Shown piece after piece: positions 48,422-62,047 of a DNA stretch of 64,000 nt. Under the pieces are notes generated by a model. That model had not been told where the DNA came from. It ran no database searches and saw nothing but the letters and a program-made list of their open reading frames with translations. Numbering within the stretch: the first letter of the stretch is position 1; every line of letters starts with the position of its first letter. Origin of the DNA: Microbulbifer sp. A4B17 (GTDB lineage: Bacteria > Pseudomonadota > Gammaproteobacteria > Pseudomonadales > Cellvibrionaceae); contig NZ_CP029064.1 of NCBI RefSeq assembly GCF_003076275.1, forward strand, positions 2,924,501-2,988,500. The letters run 5' to 3'. Position numbers and translations under genes: made by a program.

Positions 48422-48686
48422 GGGAGCCTCTGAATAATTCCGTGATGTCTCTGGCTTGCAGAGCGGTTCACAATCAAGGCGCGACTTCGCAGGAATGTCT
48501 AGACCTTTCAAGAAGTTGCAACGCGGAGTGTGAATCGCTCTGAAAGCCCCGTAGGGCGGGCCTTGAAGGCCACAGCTGCTGCGTTGCAGCTCTTGCAAAG
48601 GGCTACGGCCATTCACGGCGAGCTGCGCCTAACATCTGCAGCCTTCAAGGCCCGCAGAGATATTACGGAATTATTCAGAGGCTCCC
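48422..48686. mobile_element. MITE-like element, copy 2 (265 bp)
   Basis: It is close in sequence to the element at 12891-13145, with the same 22-base perfect terminal inverted repeats and both internal hairpin arms, plus an extra of about ten bases in the inner loop (TTGCAAAGGGCTACGG region). Here the flanks are TA on both sides (CTA...TAG), which fits a TA target duplication. Its right end shares the last C with the rraA stop codon. Confidence 0.87.
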
Positions 48687-49165
48687 TAGTCCAGCTGCTT
48701 ATCTGCAACGAGAATTCCATTATTATCTGCATAAAGATATTCACCCGGATGAAAATCCACCCCACCAAAACTCACAGCGAGGTCCCTTTCACCAATTCCT
48801 TTCTTTTCTGTTTTCATAGGATGACTACCCAGCGCCTGCACCCCCAGGTCCAACTGTGCAATTTCATCTACATCGCGAATACAACCGTACATCAGGATAC
48901 CTTCCCAACCATTGGCCACCGCCTTTTCAGCCAGCATATCACCGAGACAGGCCCGTCGCATCGAACCGCCAGCATCCACCACAAGAACCTTACCCTGCCC
49001 CGGCTCAGCAACCAATTCTCGAACGAGGGAGTTATCTTCGAAGCACTTGATGGTGACAACCTGTCCCCCAAAGCGCTCGCGGCCACCATAATTGATAAAC
49101 ATCGGATCAACTACACGTACGTTATCGGGGTAAGCATCACATAAATCGGGAGTTGACTTAAGCAT
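48686..49165 (-). CDS. rraA: Regulator of RNase E activity A
   Basis: A 159-residue RraA that binds RNase E and slows RNA decay. Recognised from [58 protein letters not shown] and [11 protein letters not shown]. The ATG at 49165 fits the family; the frame opens at 49219. The protein ends KQLD, about two residues short of E. coli RraA, because its TAG lies exactly at the junction with the MITE. The insertion may therefore supply or have trimmed the C-terminus. Confidence 0.92.
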   Translation of the reverse strand: MLKSTPDLCDAYPDNVRVVDPMFINYGGRERFGGQVVTIKCFEDNSLVRELVAEPGQGKVLVVDAGGSMRRACLGDMLAEKAVANGWEGILMYGCIRDVDEIAQLDLGVQALGSHPMKTEKKGIGERDLAVSFGGVDFHPGEYLYADNNGILVADKQLD

Positions 49166-49300
49166 CAATTTTCTCGCAGAGACCAATGAAAGAGAATGAT
49201 AATAGCGAGAAAAAAGCAAAAGGGGTAAGGGACAAATAAATACCGGGTATCACCGCTGTGGATAATACCCGGCCAAGCCTTCGCTGCCACGAATCCTGAA

Positions 49301-49870
49301 CTAGTGTGTTACACGAACCGGAGTACCTATACGCACATGCTGATAAAACTTTCTTGCCATATGCGGGGGCATACGCACACAGCCGTGTGATGCAGGGTAG
49401 CCAGGTACATGGCCTGAGGCATGCAGACCGATGCCGCCATTAAAGCGAATGTAGTTATTCATTTTTGCGCCGCGATAAACAGTACCCGCTGGACGACGAT
49501 GCTTACGAGTATTCACATTCGCTCTCACTACTCTGCCGGTGCGTCTGTCAACAAAGCTGCCGTAAATGGAGGAACGGTGATAAGGGTGCTTGGAAAGTAC
49601 ACGGAAATGTCCTGGACGTGTACCGTAACCTCTCTTACCAGAGGAGATACGTGAAACACCAACCAACTTCCCGCCTTTATACAAATAAGCACGCTGTTCA
49701 CTTAAATCAATACGGATAGATGGGCTACCTCCCCTGGCTGCAGCGCGATCATCAAACCAATTGGAAGCCCGTGGCTTTGCTTCCGCGGGGGACGCTGCCA
49801 TTAGAGCCAGAAGGCACATCATTAAAAAGATATGAAGTATCGGAATTTGTAACTGTCTACTCGTTTGCAT
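49301..49870 (-). CDS. Exported L,D-transpeptidase (YkuD family)
   Basis: A 189-residue protein with a signal peptide (cleavage after PAEA, about residue 31) and a YkuD catalytic domain: IDLSEQRAYLYKGGK, HPYHRSSIYG, and the active-site block HASGHVPGYPASHGCVRMP, with the SHGCVR cysteine as nucleophile. It would cross-link peptidoglycan 3-3 or attach proteins in the periplasm. It is basic and very short (no extra binding domain), as in small ErfK-type proteins. Confidence 0.88.
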   Translation of the reverse strand: MQTSRQLQIPILHIFLMMCLLALMAASPAEAKPRASNWFDDRAAARGGSPSIRIDLSEQRAYLYKGGKLVGVSRISSGKRGYGTRPGHFRVLSKHPYHRSSIYGSFVDRRTGRVVRANVNTRKHRRPAGTVYRGAKMNNYIRFNGGIGLHASGHVPGYPASHGCVRMPPHMARKFYQHVRIGTPVRVTH

Positions 49871-50269
49871 AGCTCACCTCACCGAGTCTGGGTACCCCGC
49901 CCGAAAACTGACAGAAAAACAGCCCATCAATTACTTTCGGGTGCGCGCCACCAAAGCAAATAGCCACGGCGAACATCGTTACGGAGCACATTGCGCAATC
50001 TGTTTTTCGATTTACACGCAACCTTAAGACTCTTCCGATTCTATTGAGGTGAGGAGTAAGATTTAGAATGAATTCTTCTTTGTGCGCGGGCTGATAGAGG
50101 CTTGTATTTTTTGGTTAACGTCCTGACCAAAAATTTCAAACAAAATTAGCAGAACAAAATCAGAGGTTTCTACATTTTACGGCAACAGCAGACTCAATTT
50201 TTATTAAATAGGGCACGGCCTGAGTAGAAAAAAATAACGGGGCAACACAGGAGGTTGAATTGGGAAAGC
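49871..50269. other. Gene-free stretch upstream of the L,D-transpeptidase gene
   Basis: About 400 bases that include the transpeptidase promoter. I see no RNA gene or coding frame. Confidence 0.45.
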
Positions 50270-50285
50270 GGCCCCTTAAGGGGCC
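50270..50285 (-). terminator. Hairpin terminator of ppsA
   Basis: The palindrome GGCCCCTTAAGGGGCC lies 16 bases after the ppsA stop on the minus strand; only a weak T-rich tail (GCTTTCCC) follows. Confidence 0.5.
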
Positions 50286-50300
50286 ACTTTAAAAGGAAAA

Positions 50301-52664
50301 TTAACCTTCCTCGTTGGCCAGGAATAGCCAAGTATCCACTGCGGTGTCCGGGTTCAGGGAAACACTGTCAATCCCTTCATCCATCAGCCAGCGGGCGAAG
50401 TCTTTATGGTCAGATGGGCCCTGGCCACAAATACCCACATATTTACCCGCCTTCTTACAAGCCTGGATCGCCCTGGACAGCAGCGCCTTGACCGCCGGGT
50501 TACGTTCATCGAACAAGTCGGCAACCAGGCCGGAATCACGGTCCAGACCAAGTGTCAGCTGGGTCAGGTCATTGGAGCCGATGGAGAAGCCATCGAAGTG
50601 CTGCAGGAACTCTTCTGCCAGCAGAGCATTGGACGGCAGTTCGCACATCATAATGATCTTGAGGCCACCTTCACCGCGACGCAAACCATTTTCAGCCAGT
50701 AAGCCGACGACTTCCTCAGCTTCTTCCGGGGTACGTACGAAGGGCACCATGATTTCCACATTAGTCAGCCCCATCTCATCACGGACTTTCTTCAGTGCGC
50801 GACATTCCAGGGCGAAACACTGGCGGAAATCTTCAGAGCGGTAGCGAGCAGCGCCACGGAAGCCGAGCATCGGGTTTTCCTCGCTGGGCTCGTACAACTG
50901 CCCACCCACAAGGTGTGCGTACTCATTGGACTTAAAGTCAGACAGGCGCACGATAACGCGATTCGGTGCAAAAGCTGCAGCCAAGGTCGCAATACCTTCG
51001 ACCAGTTTCTCGACAATAAAGTCTTCCGGGGAAGCGTAACCGCCGATGCGCTCGCGAATATTCTGCTGCAGATCTTCCGGCAGGCTATCCAGTTCGAGCA
51101 GCGCTTTCGGGTGAATACCGATCATGCGATTGAGAATAAACTCGAGACGCGCAAGGCCAACGCCCTGATTCGGCAGGTGGCTGAAAGCGAATGCCCGATC
51201 CGGGTTGCCCACGTTCAACATAATTTTGAAAGGCAGCTCCGGCATTTCCGCAACTTCAGTTTCCTCGCGCTGGAATTCCAGCTTACCGGCCATTACAAAA
51301 CCAGTATCACCTTCTGCACAGGAAACAGTAACCGGAGTACCGGTTTGTAATAATTCGGTGGCGTTGCCACAACCCACCACTGCGGGAATACCCAGTTCAC
51401 GGGCGATAATCGCCGCGTGGCAAGTACGGCCACCGCGATTGGTGACAATAGCGCTCGCTTTTTTCAGGACCGGCTCCCAATCAGGGTCGGTCATGTCGGT
51501 AACCAGGACTTCACCGTCCTGCATCAGCGCCATATCTTCTACGGATTCGAGCTTGCGCACAGGGCCTGCGCCAATGCGCTGGCCGATTGCACGGCCTTCA
51601 CACAATACGTCACTGCGCTCCTGCAAGCTGTAGCGCTCGATGCTGGTTCCCTGATCGCGGGAGCGTACAGTTTCCGGGCGTGCCTGTACGATAAACAACT
51701 TACCGCTATCGCCGTCTTTGGCCCATTCGATATCCATCGGGCGACCGTAGTGCTCTTCAATCTTGCGGGCCTGGATTGCCAGGTCTGTCAGCTCTGCATC
51801 GTCGAGGGCAAAGCGCTGGCAGTCTTCATCTGCCACCGGAATAGTTTTTACGGAACGACCACATTCACCGCTCTCGTCGTAAACCATCTTGATCGCTTTA
51901 CTGCCGCGATTGCGGCGCAGAATCGCCGGCCGGCCCGCATCCAGGGCTGGCTTGTAGAGGTAGAATTCGTCCGGGTTAACCGCACCTTGAACAACGGTTT
52001 CACCCAGACCAAAGGCGGCGGTGATAAAAATCACATCGCGGAAGCCGCTCTCGGTGTCCAGGGTAAACATCACACCCGCTGCACCAGTCTCACTGCGCAC
52101 CATGTGCTGGATACCGGCAGACAGGGCAACGCCCACATCCGCATAACCGGTGTGCACGCGGTAGGCGATAGCACGGTCGTTGTAGAGGGAAGCAAAAACT
52201 TCTTTTACTGCCTTCAATACAGCGTCGATACCGCGGATATTCAGGAAGGTCTCCTGCTGACCGGCGAAGGACGCATCCGGCAAGTCTTCGGCGGTTGCAG
52301 AGGAGCGAACCGCAACAGCAGTTTCCGCACCACCCAGGGCCTCATAGCCCTCGCGAATCTCTTTTTCCAGCTGCTCGGGGAACGGAGTCTGTAAAATCCA
52401 GTTGCGGATTTCATCTCCCGCCTGGGCCAGCTCAGTGACATTACCAACATCCAATCCTTGCAAACGCTCGGCAATACGCTGCTCCAGCTGTTCGTGAGCC
52501 AGAAAAGCCCTAAAGGCTTCTGCGGTGGTAGCGAAGCCACCGGGTACGCTCACGCCGGCACCGGCGAGAGAGGAGATCATCTCGCCCAGCGATGCATTCT
52601 TGCCGCCGACTTTGTCGACATCGGCCATGCCCAGTTTTGCGAAGTCGATCGTGAAGTTCGTCAA
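50301..52664 (-). CDS. ppsA: Phosphoenolpyruvate synthase
   Basis: A 787-residue PEP synthase making PEP, AMP and phosphate from pyruvate and ATP. N-terminal nucleotide-binding domain [12 protein letters not shown] and SVPGGFATT; the phosphohistidine His416 in [23 protein letters not shown]-terminal PEP-utilising barrel with GFRGAARY and [18 protein letters not shown], and CGQGPSDH near the end. The divergent ppsR encodes its kinase/phosphatase. It provides gluconeogenesis from the C2 pathway genes at 33-46 kb. Confidence 0.97.
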   Translation of the reverse strand: MTNFTIDFAKLGMADVDKVGGKNASLGEMISSLAGAGVSVPGGFATTAEAFRAFLAHEQLEQRIAERLQGLDVGNVTELAQAGDEIRNWILQTPFPEQLEKEIREGYEALGGAETAVAVRSSATAEDLPDASFAGQQETFLNIRGIDAVLKAVKEVFASLYNDRAIAYRVHTGYADVGVALSAGIQHMVRSETGAAGVMFTLDTESGFRDVIFITAAFGLGETVVQGAVNPDEFYLYKPALDAGRPAILRRNRGSKAIKMVYDESGECGRSVKTIPVADEDCQRFALDDAELTDLAIQARKIEEHYGRPMDIEWAKDGDSGKLFIVQARPETVRSRDQGTSIERYSLQERSDVLCEGRAIGQRIGAGPVRKLESVEDMALMQDGEVLVTDMTDPDWEPVLKKASAIVTNRGGRTCHAAIIARELGIPAVVGCGNATELLQTGTPVTVSCAEGDTGFVMAGKLEFQREETEVAEMPELPFKIMLNVGNPDRAFAFSHLPNQGVGLARLEFILNRMIGIHPKALLELDSLPEDLQQNIRERIGGYASPEDFIVEKLVEGIATLAAAFAPNRVIVRLSDFKSNEYAHLVGGQLYEPSEENPMLGFRGAARYRSEDFRQCFALECRALKKVRDEMGLTNVEIMVPFVRTPEEAEEVVGLLAENGLRRGEGGLKIIMMCELPSNALLAEEFLQHFDGFSIGSNDLTQLTLGLDRDSGLVADLFDERNPAVKALLSRAIQACKKAGKYVGICGQGPSDHKDFARWLMDEGIDSVSLNPDTAVDTWLFLANEEG

Positions 52665-52853
52665 GTGAAGGCCCTCTAAAATTCAGGTTGAGTGGCGGCA
52701 GATTATAAGGATGAGTTTTGTAAAAAATAGCCCGTAAAAACTGGCCAAAATGTTGTAAATTTTCTACAAAATTTGCAAAACGCCAGAATAAAAGACCTTT
52801 TACCCAATCCTCTCTTACAATAGGCCCCTCACGCCGACAAACTGAGAACAAAC

Positions 52854-53681
52854 ATGGCAAAAGACAAGCGCACGGCTTTTTTTATCTCCGACGGAACCGG
52901 TCTCACCGTCGAAGCGATTGGCCACAGCCTACTCGCACAGTTCCGCGATCAACAAGTTGAGCAGGTCACGCTTCCCTATATCGACTCCACCGAAAAAGTT
53001 AAACAGGCCCTGCAACGCATAGAAAAAGCAGCCGATGAGTCCGGTTTGCAGCCGATCATTATTACCAGCATTGTTTCTGACAAGATCCGGGAACAGCTGC
53101 ACCAAAGCTCTGCGCTGATGCTCGATATCTTCGAGAACTACCTCACACCACTGGCCAATCTGTTTAACCGAGATCCAGCACAGATGGTCAACGTCTCTCA
53201 CGGCATTGACGACAACCGCCGCTACACCGATCGTATAGATGCAGTGCACTTCGCCATGGACAATGACGATGGCCGCAGAGTCAGCGAATTCCAGCAAGCC
53301 GATGTGATCCTGTTGGGCGTTTCCCGCTCCGGCAAAACGCCTACCTGCTTGTACCTGGCACTCCAGTTTGGCCTGCGCGCAGCGAACTACCCGATTACTG
53401 AAGAAGACATGGACTCCACTACCCTGCCCAAGATTTTGCGGCCGTTTCGGCATAAGCTGTTTGGCCTTACGATTGAGCCGGAGCGTTTGATGCAGATTAG
53501 ACAGGAAAGACGCGCCAACAGCCGCTACGCTTCTAAAGATCAGTGTGAATTCGAGGTGCGCCAAGTTGAGCAAATGTTGAGGCGAGCCCAAGTGCCTTTC
53601 CTCAACGCAACCCAGCTCTCGGTGGAGGAACTCGCCACCCGCCTGATGTCTCAGGCCGGTATTGAGCGCAGGATTGACTAA
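52854..53681 (+). CDS. ppsR: PEP synthase regulatory protein (kinase/pyrophosphorylase)
   Basis: A 275-residue DUF299 protein. It begins with FFISDGTGLTVEAIGHSLL and holds the Walker-like GVSRSGKTPTCLYLA, then KLFGLTIEPERLMQIR. It would phosphorylate and reactivate PpsA using ADP and phosphate, as shown for E. coli PpsR. The gene is divergent from ppsA, with 189 bases between, as is common. Confidence 0.95.
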   Translation: MAKDKRTAFFISDGTGLTVEAIGHSLLAQFRDQQVEQVTLPYIDSTEKVKQALQRIEKAADESGLQPIIITSIVSDKIREQLHQSSALMLDIFENYLTPLANLFNRDPAQMVNVSHGIDDNRRYTDRIDAVHFAMDNDDGRRVSEFQQADVILLGVSRSGKTPTCLYLALQFGLRAANYPITEEDMDSTTLPKILRPFRHKLFGLTIEPERLMQIRQERRANSRYASKDQCEFEVRQVEQMLRRAQVPFLNATQLSVEELATRLMSQAGIERRID

Positions 53682-53754
53682 AGAGCCACACACTCTTTTA
53701 TTGGCGTCGCAAAGTGTGTAGTGTGCGCCGTCTTCCGGACTGCTGTAGCTTGAT

Positions 53755-55086
53755 ATGCAAATTGTCTCCCTACCTTATTCGTTGAATACGCCCGCCGCTT
53801 TTGCGGCGATAGCGGATTTACCTACCCCCGTATGGCTCGACAGCGGTCGACCTCTTGCGGAGGGTGGACGCTATGACATCATCAGCGCCGACCCGATAAA
53901 TACCCTTGAACTGAGTGCCGACATCCCCGAGCCATTTGCCCGACTGGATGATCTGCTGTGCGAACTCTGCCCCCAGGACAGGGATTCACAGCTGCCTTTT
54001 TGCGGTGGAGTTATTGGTTATGCTGGATATGAACTCGGTGTAGAGGGCAATCACCTACCTGCGGATATGCGACCCACGGACTTGCCCGCTGGATTTTTCG
54101 GACTTTATACCTGGGCTTTTATTGCCGACCACCAGCTGGGAAACAGCTACCTGGTTTTCCACCCGGCCTGCCCGCAGCAGCAAACGCGCGAGTTGGTAAG
54201 GCGGTTTGAGGCTATCGACTGGGAGACAACTCCTACCCCAGGTCATTTCCGCCTTCTCACCCCGTTTGAGCACGAGCTGAGTGCAGACGATTATCGGGCT
54301 CGGATTGAGCAGATACTGGAATATATCGCCGCCGGCGATATCTACCAGGCAAACTTTACCCAGCGTTTCAGAGCTCCCTACAATGGCGATCTGCTGGCAG
54401 CTTATCTGGCTTTGCGCACTCAGGTAGCAGGCCCCTTCTCCGCCTATATGGCACTGCCCCAGGGCGCCCTGCTGAGCATGTCACCAGAGCGTTTTATTCA
54501 AGCTGATGGCGCCAGTTTGCGCACAGAACCCATCAAAGGTACAGCGGCGAGGCAGGCTGACAAGATGGCGGACCAGCGCGCTGCCTTCTCTTTACAGAGA
54601 AGCCCTAAAGACCGCGCTGAAAACCTGATGATCGTAGATTTGCTGCGCAATGATTTCAGCAAGCTGTGTCGCAGCGGCACCGTGCGCGTTCCCAACCTGT
54701 TCCAACTGGCGAGCTTCGCCAATGTCCACCACTTGGTCAGTGTGGTAACGGGGGAGCTGTCCGAGGAGTCTGTCTACAGCGAATTGCTGGAGGCCTGTTT
54801 TCCCGGCGGATCTATCACAGGAGCCCCAAAACGGCGCTCGATGGAAGTGATTCGGGAGCTGGAGTCCAGCCCCCGGGGCATTTATTGTGGCAGCATTGGC
54901 TACATTAGCAGCTGTGGCCGCGCCGACACCAATATTGCCATCCGAACTTTCAGTGCAAACAATGGGCACCTGACCTGTGCCGCAGGCGGTGGGATCGTTG
55001 CGGACTCCGACCCCGCTTCGGAACACCAGGAATGCCTGGCCAAGGTGCGCCTGCTACTGGAAACCACAGAACAATTTCTGCAGTAA
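53755..55086 (+). CDS. pabB: Aminodeoxychorismate synthase component I
   Basis: A 443-residue chorismate-binding enzyme of folate synthesis (with PabA it makes 4-amino-4-deoxychorismate). The N-terminal part has FCGGVIGYAGYELG; the C-terminal half holds AGDIYQANFTQRF, TEPIKGTAARQ, RDRAENLMIVDLLRND-type text (KDRAENLMIVDLLRNDFSKL), FPGGSITGAPKRRSMEVI and GSIGYIS. PIKGT is typical of PabB, where anthranilate synthases have PIAGT, which supports the assignment. Confidence 0.92.
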   Translation: MQIVSLPYSLNTPAAFAAIADLPTPVWLDSGRPLAEGGRYDIISADPINTLELSADIPEPFARLDDLLCELCPQDRDSQLPFCGGVIGYAGYELGVEGNHLPADMRPTDLPAGFFGLYTWAFIADHQLGNSYLVFHPACPQQQTRELVRRFEAIDWETTPTPGHFRLLTPFEHELSADDYRARIEQILEYIAAGDIYQANFTQRFRAPYNGDLLAAYLALRTQVAGPFSAYMALPQGALLSMSPERFIQADGASLRTEPIKGTAARQADKMADQRAAFSLQRSPKDRAENLMIVDLLRNDFSKLCRSGTVRVPNLFQLASFANVHHLVSVVTGELSEESVYSELLEACFPGGSITGAPKRRSMEVIRELESSPRGIYCGSIGYISSCGRADTNIAIRTFSANNGHLTCAAGGGIVADSDPASEHQECLAKVRLLLETTEQFLQ

Positions 55087-55261
55087 ATAGCAATCCACCA
55101 ATAACTGCTTAAAAATCAATCAACTTTGGCGTATTTTGTAGCATCACTACAAATTTAAGTTATAAAGGTATCGGCGATTGATATTTCAAAGTTATTAGGC
55201 GTTCTGATAAATTCAGTCCATCTTGCCTTTAATGGCATTGCACTGGATCAAGGAAATTATC

Positions 55262-55555
55262 GTGAAAATCACACTGGTCAAGAAAATTCTCGCCGACGGC
55301 TCGCCCTGTGCCAAGTGCCGTGACGTAGAAGAAAAGCTGGAAGAAAATGGCCAAATGCAATTTATCGACCAGACACTTGTCGCCGATGTGCGTGACCCGC
55401 AAAGCCCGGGATTACAACTGGCCCAACAGCACAAAGTAGAGCGAGCCCCATTCTTTGTTGTAGAACGCGAAAACGAGGAAGCGGAAATTTATACTGTCTA
55501 CTTCAAGTTCGCCAAAGAAGTTCTGCGCCCCCTGACCGAGATGGAGGCTTCATAG
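55262..55555 (+). CDS. Small thioredoxin-like CxxC protein next to cysB
   Basis: A 97-residue protein with ITLVKKILADGSPCAKCRDVEE; C-A-K-C is a redox pair at residues 16-19. A strand-rich remainder with VERAPFFVVERENEE matches a thioredoxin fold with a cis-proline-like APFF. GTG 55262 is chosen because AAGGAA lies six bases upstream; ATG 55223 in frame lacks a site. It converges on cysB with only 31 bases between. The sulfur-assimilation link is suggested by position only. Confidence 0.7.
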   Translation: MKITLVKKILADGSPCAKCRDVEEKLEENGQMQFIDQTLVADVRDPQSPGLQLAQQHKVERAPFFVVERENEEAEIYTVYFKFAKEVLRPLTEMEAS

Positions 55556-55562
55556 CCTCCAT
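55541..55562. terminator. Hairpin over the stop codon, between CxxC gene and cysB
   Basis: ATGGAGGC/GCCTCCAT with loop TTCATA forms an eight-base stem that includes the stop codon of the CxxC gene. There is no T-run, so termination is weakly supported. Confidence 0.35.
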
Positions 55563-55586
55563 TACCCGCTCACTTTCAACACTCCT

Positions 55587-56573
<987 letters not shown>

Positions 56574-56863
56574 TTAAATGCGCTCCCGGCAAAGAGCGTG
56601 TCATAGCATTTTTTGATCGATAGTTATAAAAACCATCTTGAGTTATACGAGAAAAGAATAGCAGTGAATCAAAGCCAGGGCCAATGGACGGTTGAATATC
56701 CGTGGTAGAGACGAAAGTGTCAATCAACTTTGGGTGATCCCACTCTTTCTGACGGCTTTATTTTCTAGTGGGTAGCGACGGTGCACCAAAATAGGGCTAT
56801 AAACTCACAAAAACATGAAACACCCCAAGCGGCAGATACGTAATATTCCCAATATTGAGAGGA

Positions 56864-57766
56864 CTAGGCCTCGATATTGGCTATTCCATGAGGAACATGT
56901 CCCGTCGCTACATGTTCGGCGGCAGAGGCGCAGTGGCTGGGCTGATCATCGAAGAAAACATCAGCACCAAAGGCTCGCAAAAACTCGCCTTTTGGCAATC
57001 CCCCCAAAAAAACCGACTCATCCACCCGGATATCCCAGGCTCGCAAGGTTCTGATAACACGCTCGTGGGCCGGCGCGGAACGAGCGGTGACCAGAGCCGT
57101 TCGAATGGGGCAGGTATCCATTTCAAATTCTGCCTGCAATCGCTGCAGTGCTTCGAGAAACCCTTTGAAAGGCCCACCGCCCAGGGGTTTCTGTGCCGAC
57201 ATGCGTTCGGCTTCAGTAAAGGCCGCCAACCCCTCTCTTTTGTAGATTTGCTCAGCCTCATCTGAGAAGATCACGGCATCACCATCGAATGCAAACCGCA
57301 AAACATCATTCTGGTTCTCGCGACTCGCCCCCGCTACCAGGGTTGCGGCAGCGACCCCCTGCTCCAAAGCCAAACGAACATCGGCACCATCTGCGGAAAG
57401 AAACAGATTGCAACCAAAAGGGCCGATATAACGATACGGGCTTTCACCATTACAAAAAGCGGCTCTTGTTATATCCAGACCGTAATGCTCTATGGAGTTG
57501 AATACTCGCAACCCAGTATCTGCGCTATTTCTTGAAAGTAGAATCACCTCGACTCTAGGCTCTCCCTCAAGAAGCTCATTGATCTTCAGGAATTTTTCTA
57601 CCAAGAGGAAAGCATCCCCCTTGTTCAGTATGTCATTTTCCCGCTCAACCTGATAATGAGAGAAGGCATGCAAGCCCTGCTCCTCAAAGACTCTATGGCT
57701 ATCACTAAGATCAAATAGAGCCCGGGAGGAAATAGCGATTACTAACTTGTCGGGGCGTGTAGCCAT
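56864..57766 (-). CDS. 5'-nucleotidase (NT5C1-type family)
   Basis: A 300-residue protein resembling the cytosolic 5'-nucleotidase 1 family: KLVIAISSRALFDLSDSHRVF at the start, VILLSRNSADTGLRVFNSIEHYGL (part), FCNGESPYRYI, and FDGDAVIFSDEAE with RTALVTARSAPAHERVIRTL later. The HAD-like DGDAVIFSD segment supplies the catalytic aspartate motif. It would dephosphorylate nucleoside 5'-monophosphates in the cytosol. The gene ends about 300 bases from cysB in the same direction. Confidence 0.85.
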   Translation of the reverse strand: MATRPDKLVIAISSRALFDLSDSHRVFEEQGLHAFSHYQVERENDILNKGDAFLLVEKFLKINELLEGEPRVEVILLSRNSADTGLRVFNSIEHYGLDITRAAFCNGESPYRYIGPFGCNLFLSADGADVRLALEQGVAAATLVAGASRENQNDVLRFAFDGDAVIFSDEAEQIYKREGLAAFTEAERMSAQKPLGGGPFKGFLEALQRLQAEFEMDTCPIRTALVTARSAPAHERVIRTLRAWDIRVDESVFLGGLPKGEFLRAFGADVFFDDQPSHCASAAEHVATGHVPHGIANIEA

Positions 57767-60508
<2,742 letters not shown>

Positions 60509-60520
60509 CCTTTATGGCCA

Positions 60521-60546
60521 GTGCCGACACGCTTGCGTGTCGGCAC
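60521..60546. terminator. Terminator between the M4 protease and puuB-like gene
   Basis: A perfect stem GTGCCGACACG/CGTGTCGGCAC around a CTTG loop lies 13 bases after the protease stop and serves convergent transcription; followed by CTTCTTTG on the plus strand. Confidence 0.75.
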
Positions 60547-60567
60547 CTTCTTTGAGTTCTTTCTCAA

Positions 60568-61863
60568 TTAATATCCAATCCGGTCCAGCAAACTATGATA
60601 AAGCATCCCCAACACCAAACCCGGCCACCTCAGTAAAGTCCCGCCGGGAAAATCAATTTTGGGAAGCGCTGAAAACACTTTATAGCCTTCACTCTCACTA
60701 TAAATTGCATCGGCCAGAAGCTTGCCGGCAAAAGTTGCAGTTGGCACTCCGTGCCCGGAATACCCCTGACTATAATACAAACCCGGGTTTAACTGCCCCA
60801 TACAGGGCATTCGATTCATAGTTATGGCCAACGTTCCCCCCCAACCGAAGTCAATGCCAACATTTTTCAGCTGAGGGTAAACTTTCAACATATACCTACG
60901 CACGAAGTTACGAATATCTTTCGGAAAACGCTTGGTATAATTTTCTCCCCCGCCAAAAATTAACCGGTTGTCACCAGATAGTTTCCAATAATTGATAATA
61001 AATAAGGTATCTTGCACCGCAAAATCATTGGCGATAAGTTCGCTTGCAAGGTCTTCCGACAAGGGTTCTGTTGCCAATATAAAGTTATTAATAGGCATTA
61101 TGCGCCCCGTCAAGCGAGGCTCCAGATTTTCTAAATAGCCGTTACAGGCTATAACCAGCTTTTCTGCTTTTACTTGCCCCCTCGCAGTTTTAACCCTGAA
61201 GGGAGGAACTCTCGAATAGCCCTGCACGCTACTACGCTCAAAAAACCTGACTCCAGCCGAGGCACCAGCTTGAGAAAGACCCAAAGCAAAATTGAGGGGG
61301 TGCAGATGCAATGAGCCCAAATCCATCTGCGCGCCAAGATATCGCTTGCTACCCACAAGCTTCTGAGCTTCCTCTTTATCTATATATTCTACTTGCCTGT
61401 ATCCATATTTCTCTCTGAGTTTTTTTGCTTCATCTTTCAGGTATTTATCGTGACTGACCTTCGCCGCAAGGTGCATAATTCCGCGCTTTAAGTCACATTG
61501 AATCTGATGTCTGACAATAAGACTCTCCACCAACTGAACAGCCTCGATACTCAAATCCCAGAACTGCTTGGCGGTTTCGAATCCGAGCATAGCTTCCAGA
61601 TCACCTTGACCTCTCCTTTGCCCAACACCGACATGCCCACCGTTCCGACCTGACGCTCCCCAACCAATCCGCTCAGCTTCCAGAAGTACGACACGATATC
61701 CACGTTCAGCCAAGTGCAACGCACTGGAGAGCCCGGTATAGCCACCACCCACGATACAGACATCCGCTTCTACCTCCCCCTCCAGATGTGGATATTCCTG
61801 GGGATCGTTAGCTGTCGCGGCATAATAGGAATCCGTGTGCCCATGCAACGCTTTCATAGCCAC
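60568..61863 (-). CDS. puuB: PuuB-like FAD-dependent amine oxidoreductase
   Basis: A 431-residue DAO-family flavoprotein. The dinucleotide motif is VCIVGGGYTGLSSALHLAE near residue 35, then WGASGRNGGHVG and the C-terminal GYSGHGVPTATFAGKLLAD. These segments follow gamma-glutamylputrescine oxidase of the Puu pathway. It is divergent from a glutamine-synthetase-like gene that could supply gamma-glutamylputrescine. Other amine or amino-acid oxidase roles cannot be excluded. Confidence 0.82.
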   Translation of the reverse strand: MAMKALHGHTDSYYAATANDPQEYPHLEGEVEADVCIVGGGYTGLSSALHLAERGYRVVLLEAERIGWGASGRNGGHVGVGQRRGQGDLEAMLGFETAKQFWDLSIEAVQLVESLIVRHQIQCDLKRGIMHLAAKVSHDKYLKDEAKKLREKYGYRQVEYIDKEEAQKLVGSKRYLGAQMDLGSLHLHPLNFALGLSQAGASAGVRFFERSSVQGYSRVPPFRVKTARGQVKAEKLVIACNGYLENLEPRLTGRIMPINNFILATEPLSEDLASELIANDFAVQDTLFIINYWKLSGDNRLIFGGGENYTKRFPKDIRNFVRRYMLKVYPQLKNVGIDFGWGGTLAITMNRMPCMGQLNPGLYYSQGYSGHGVPTATFAGKLLADAIYSESEGYKVFSALPKIDFPGGTLLRWPGLVLGMLYHSLLDRIGY

Positions 61864-62047
61864 CCTATTGCAATTTTATTTACCCTCATTTTTTCCCGAT
61901 ATCACTCACCGCCACTTAAATACACAGCTCGGTTACAACCGGCAGTATATAGTTCCTTTAGCAAGGAGCAATCAGTTACAGCACACGATTTAGAGGCGCT
62001 GATCTCGACAGTGAACTCAGGAAGAAACAGCAACCAACGGCTAACCA

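Noticed and set aside
51417-52394. A 325-codon plus-strand frame opposite ppsA
   Set aside because: Antisense shadow of ppsA with no recognisable motifs.
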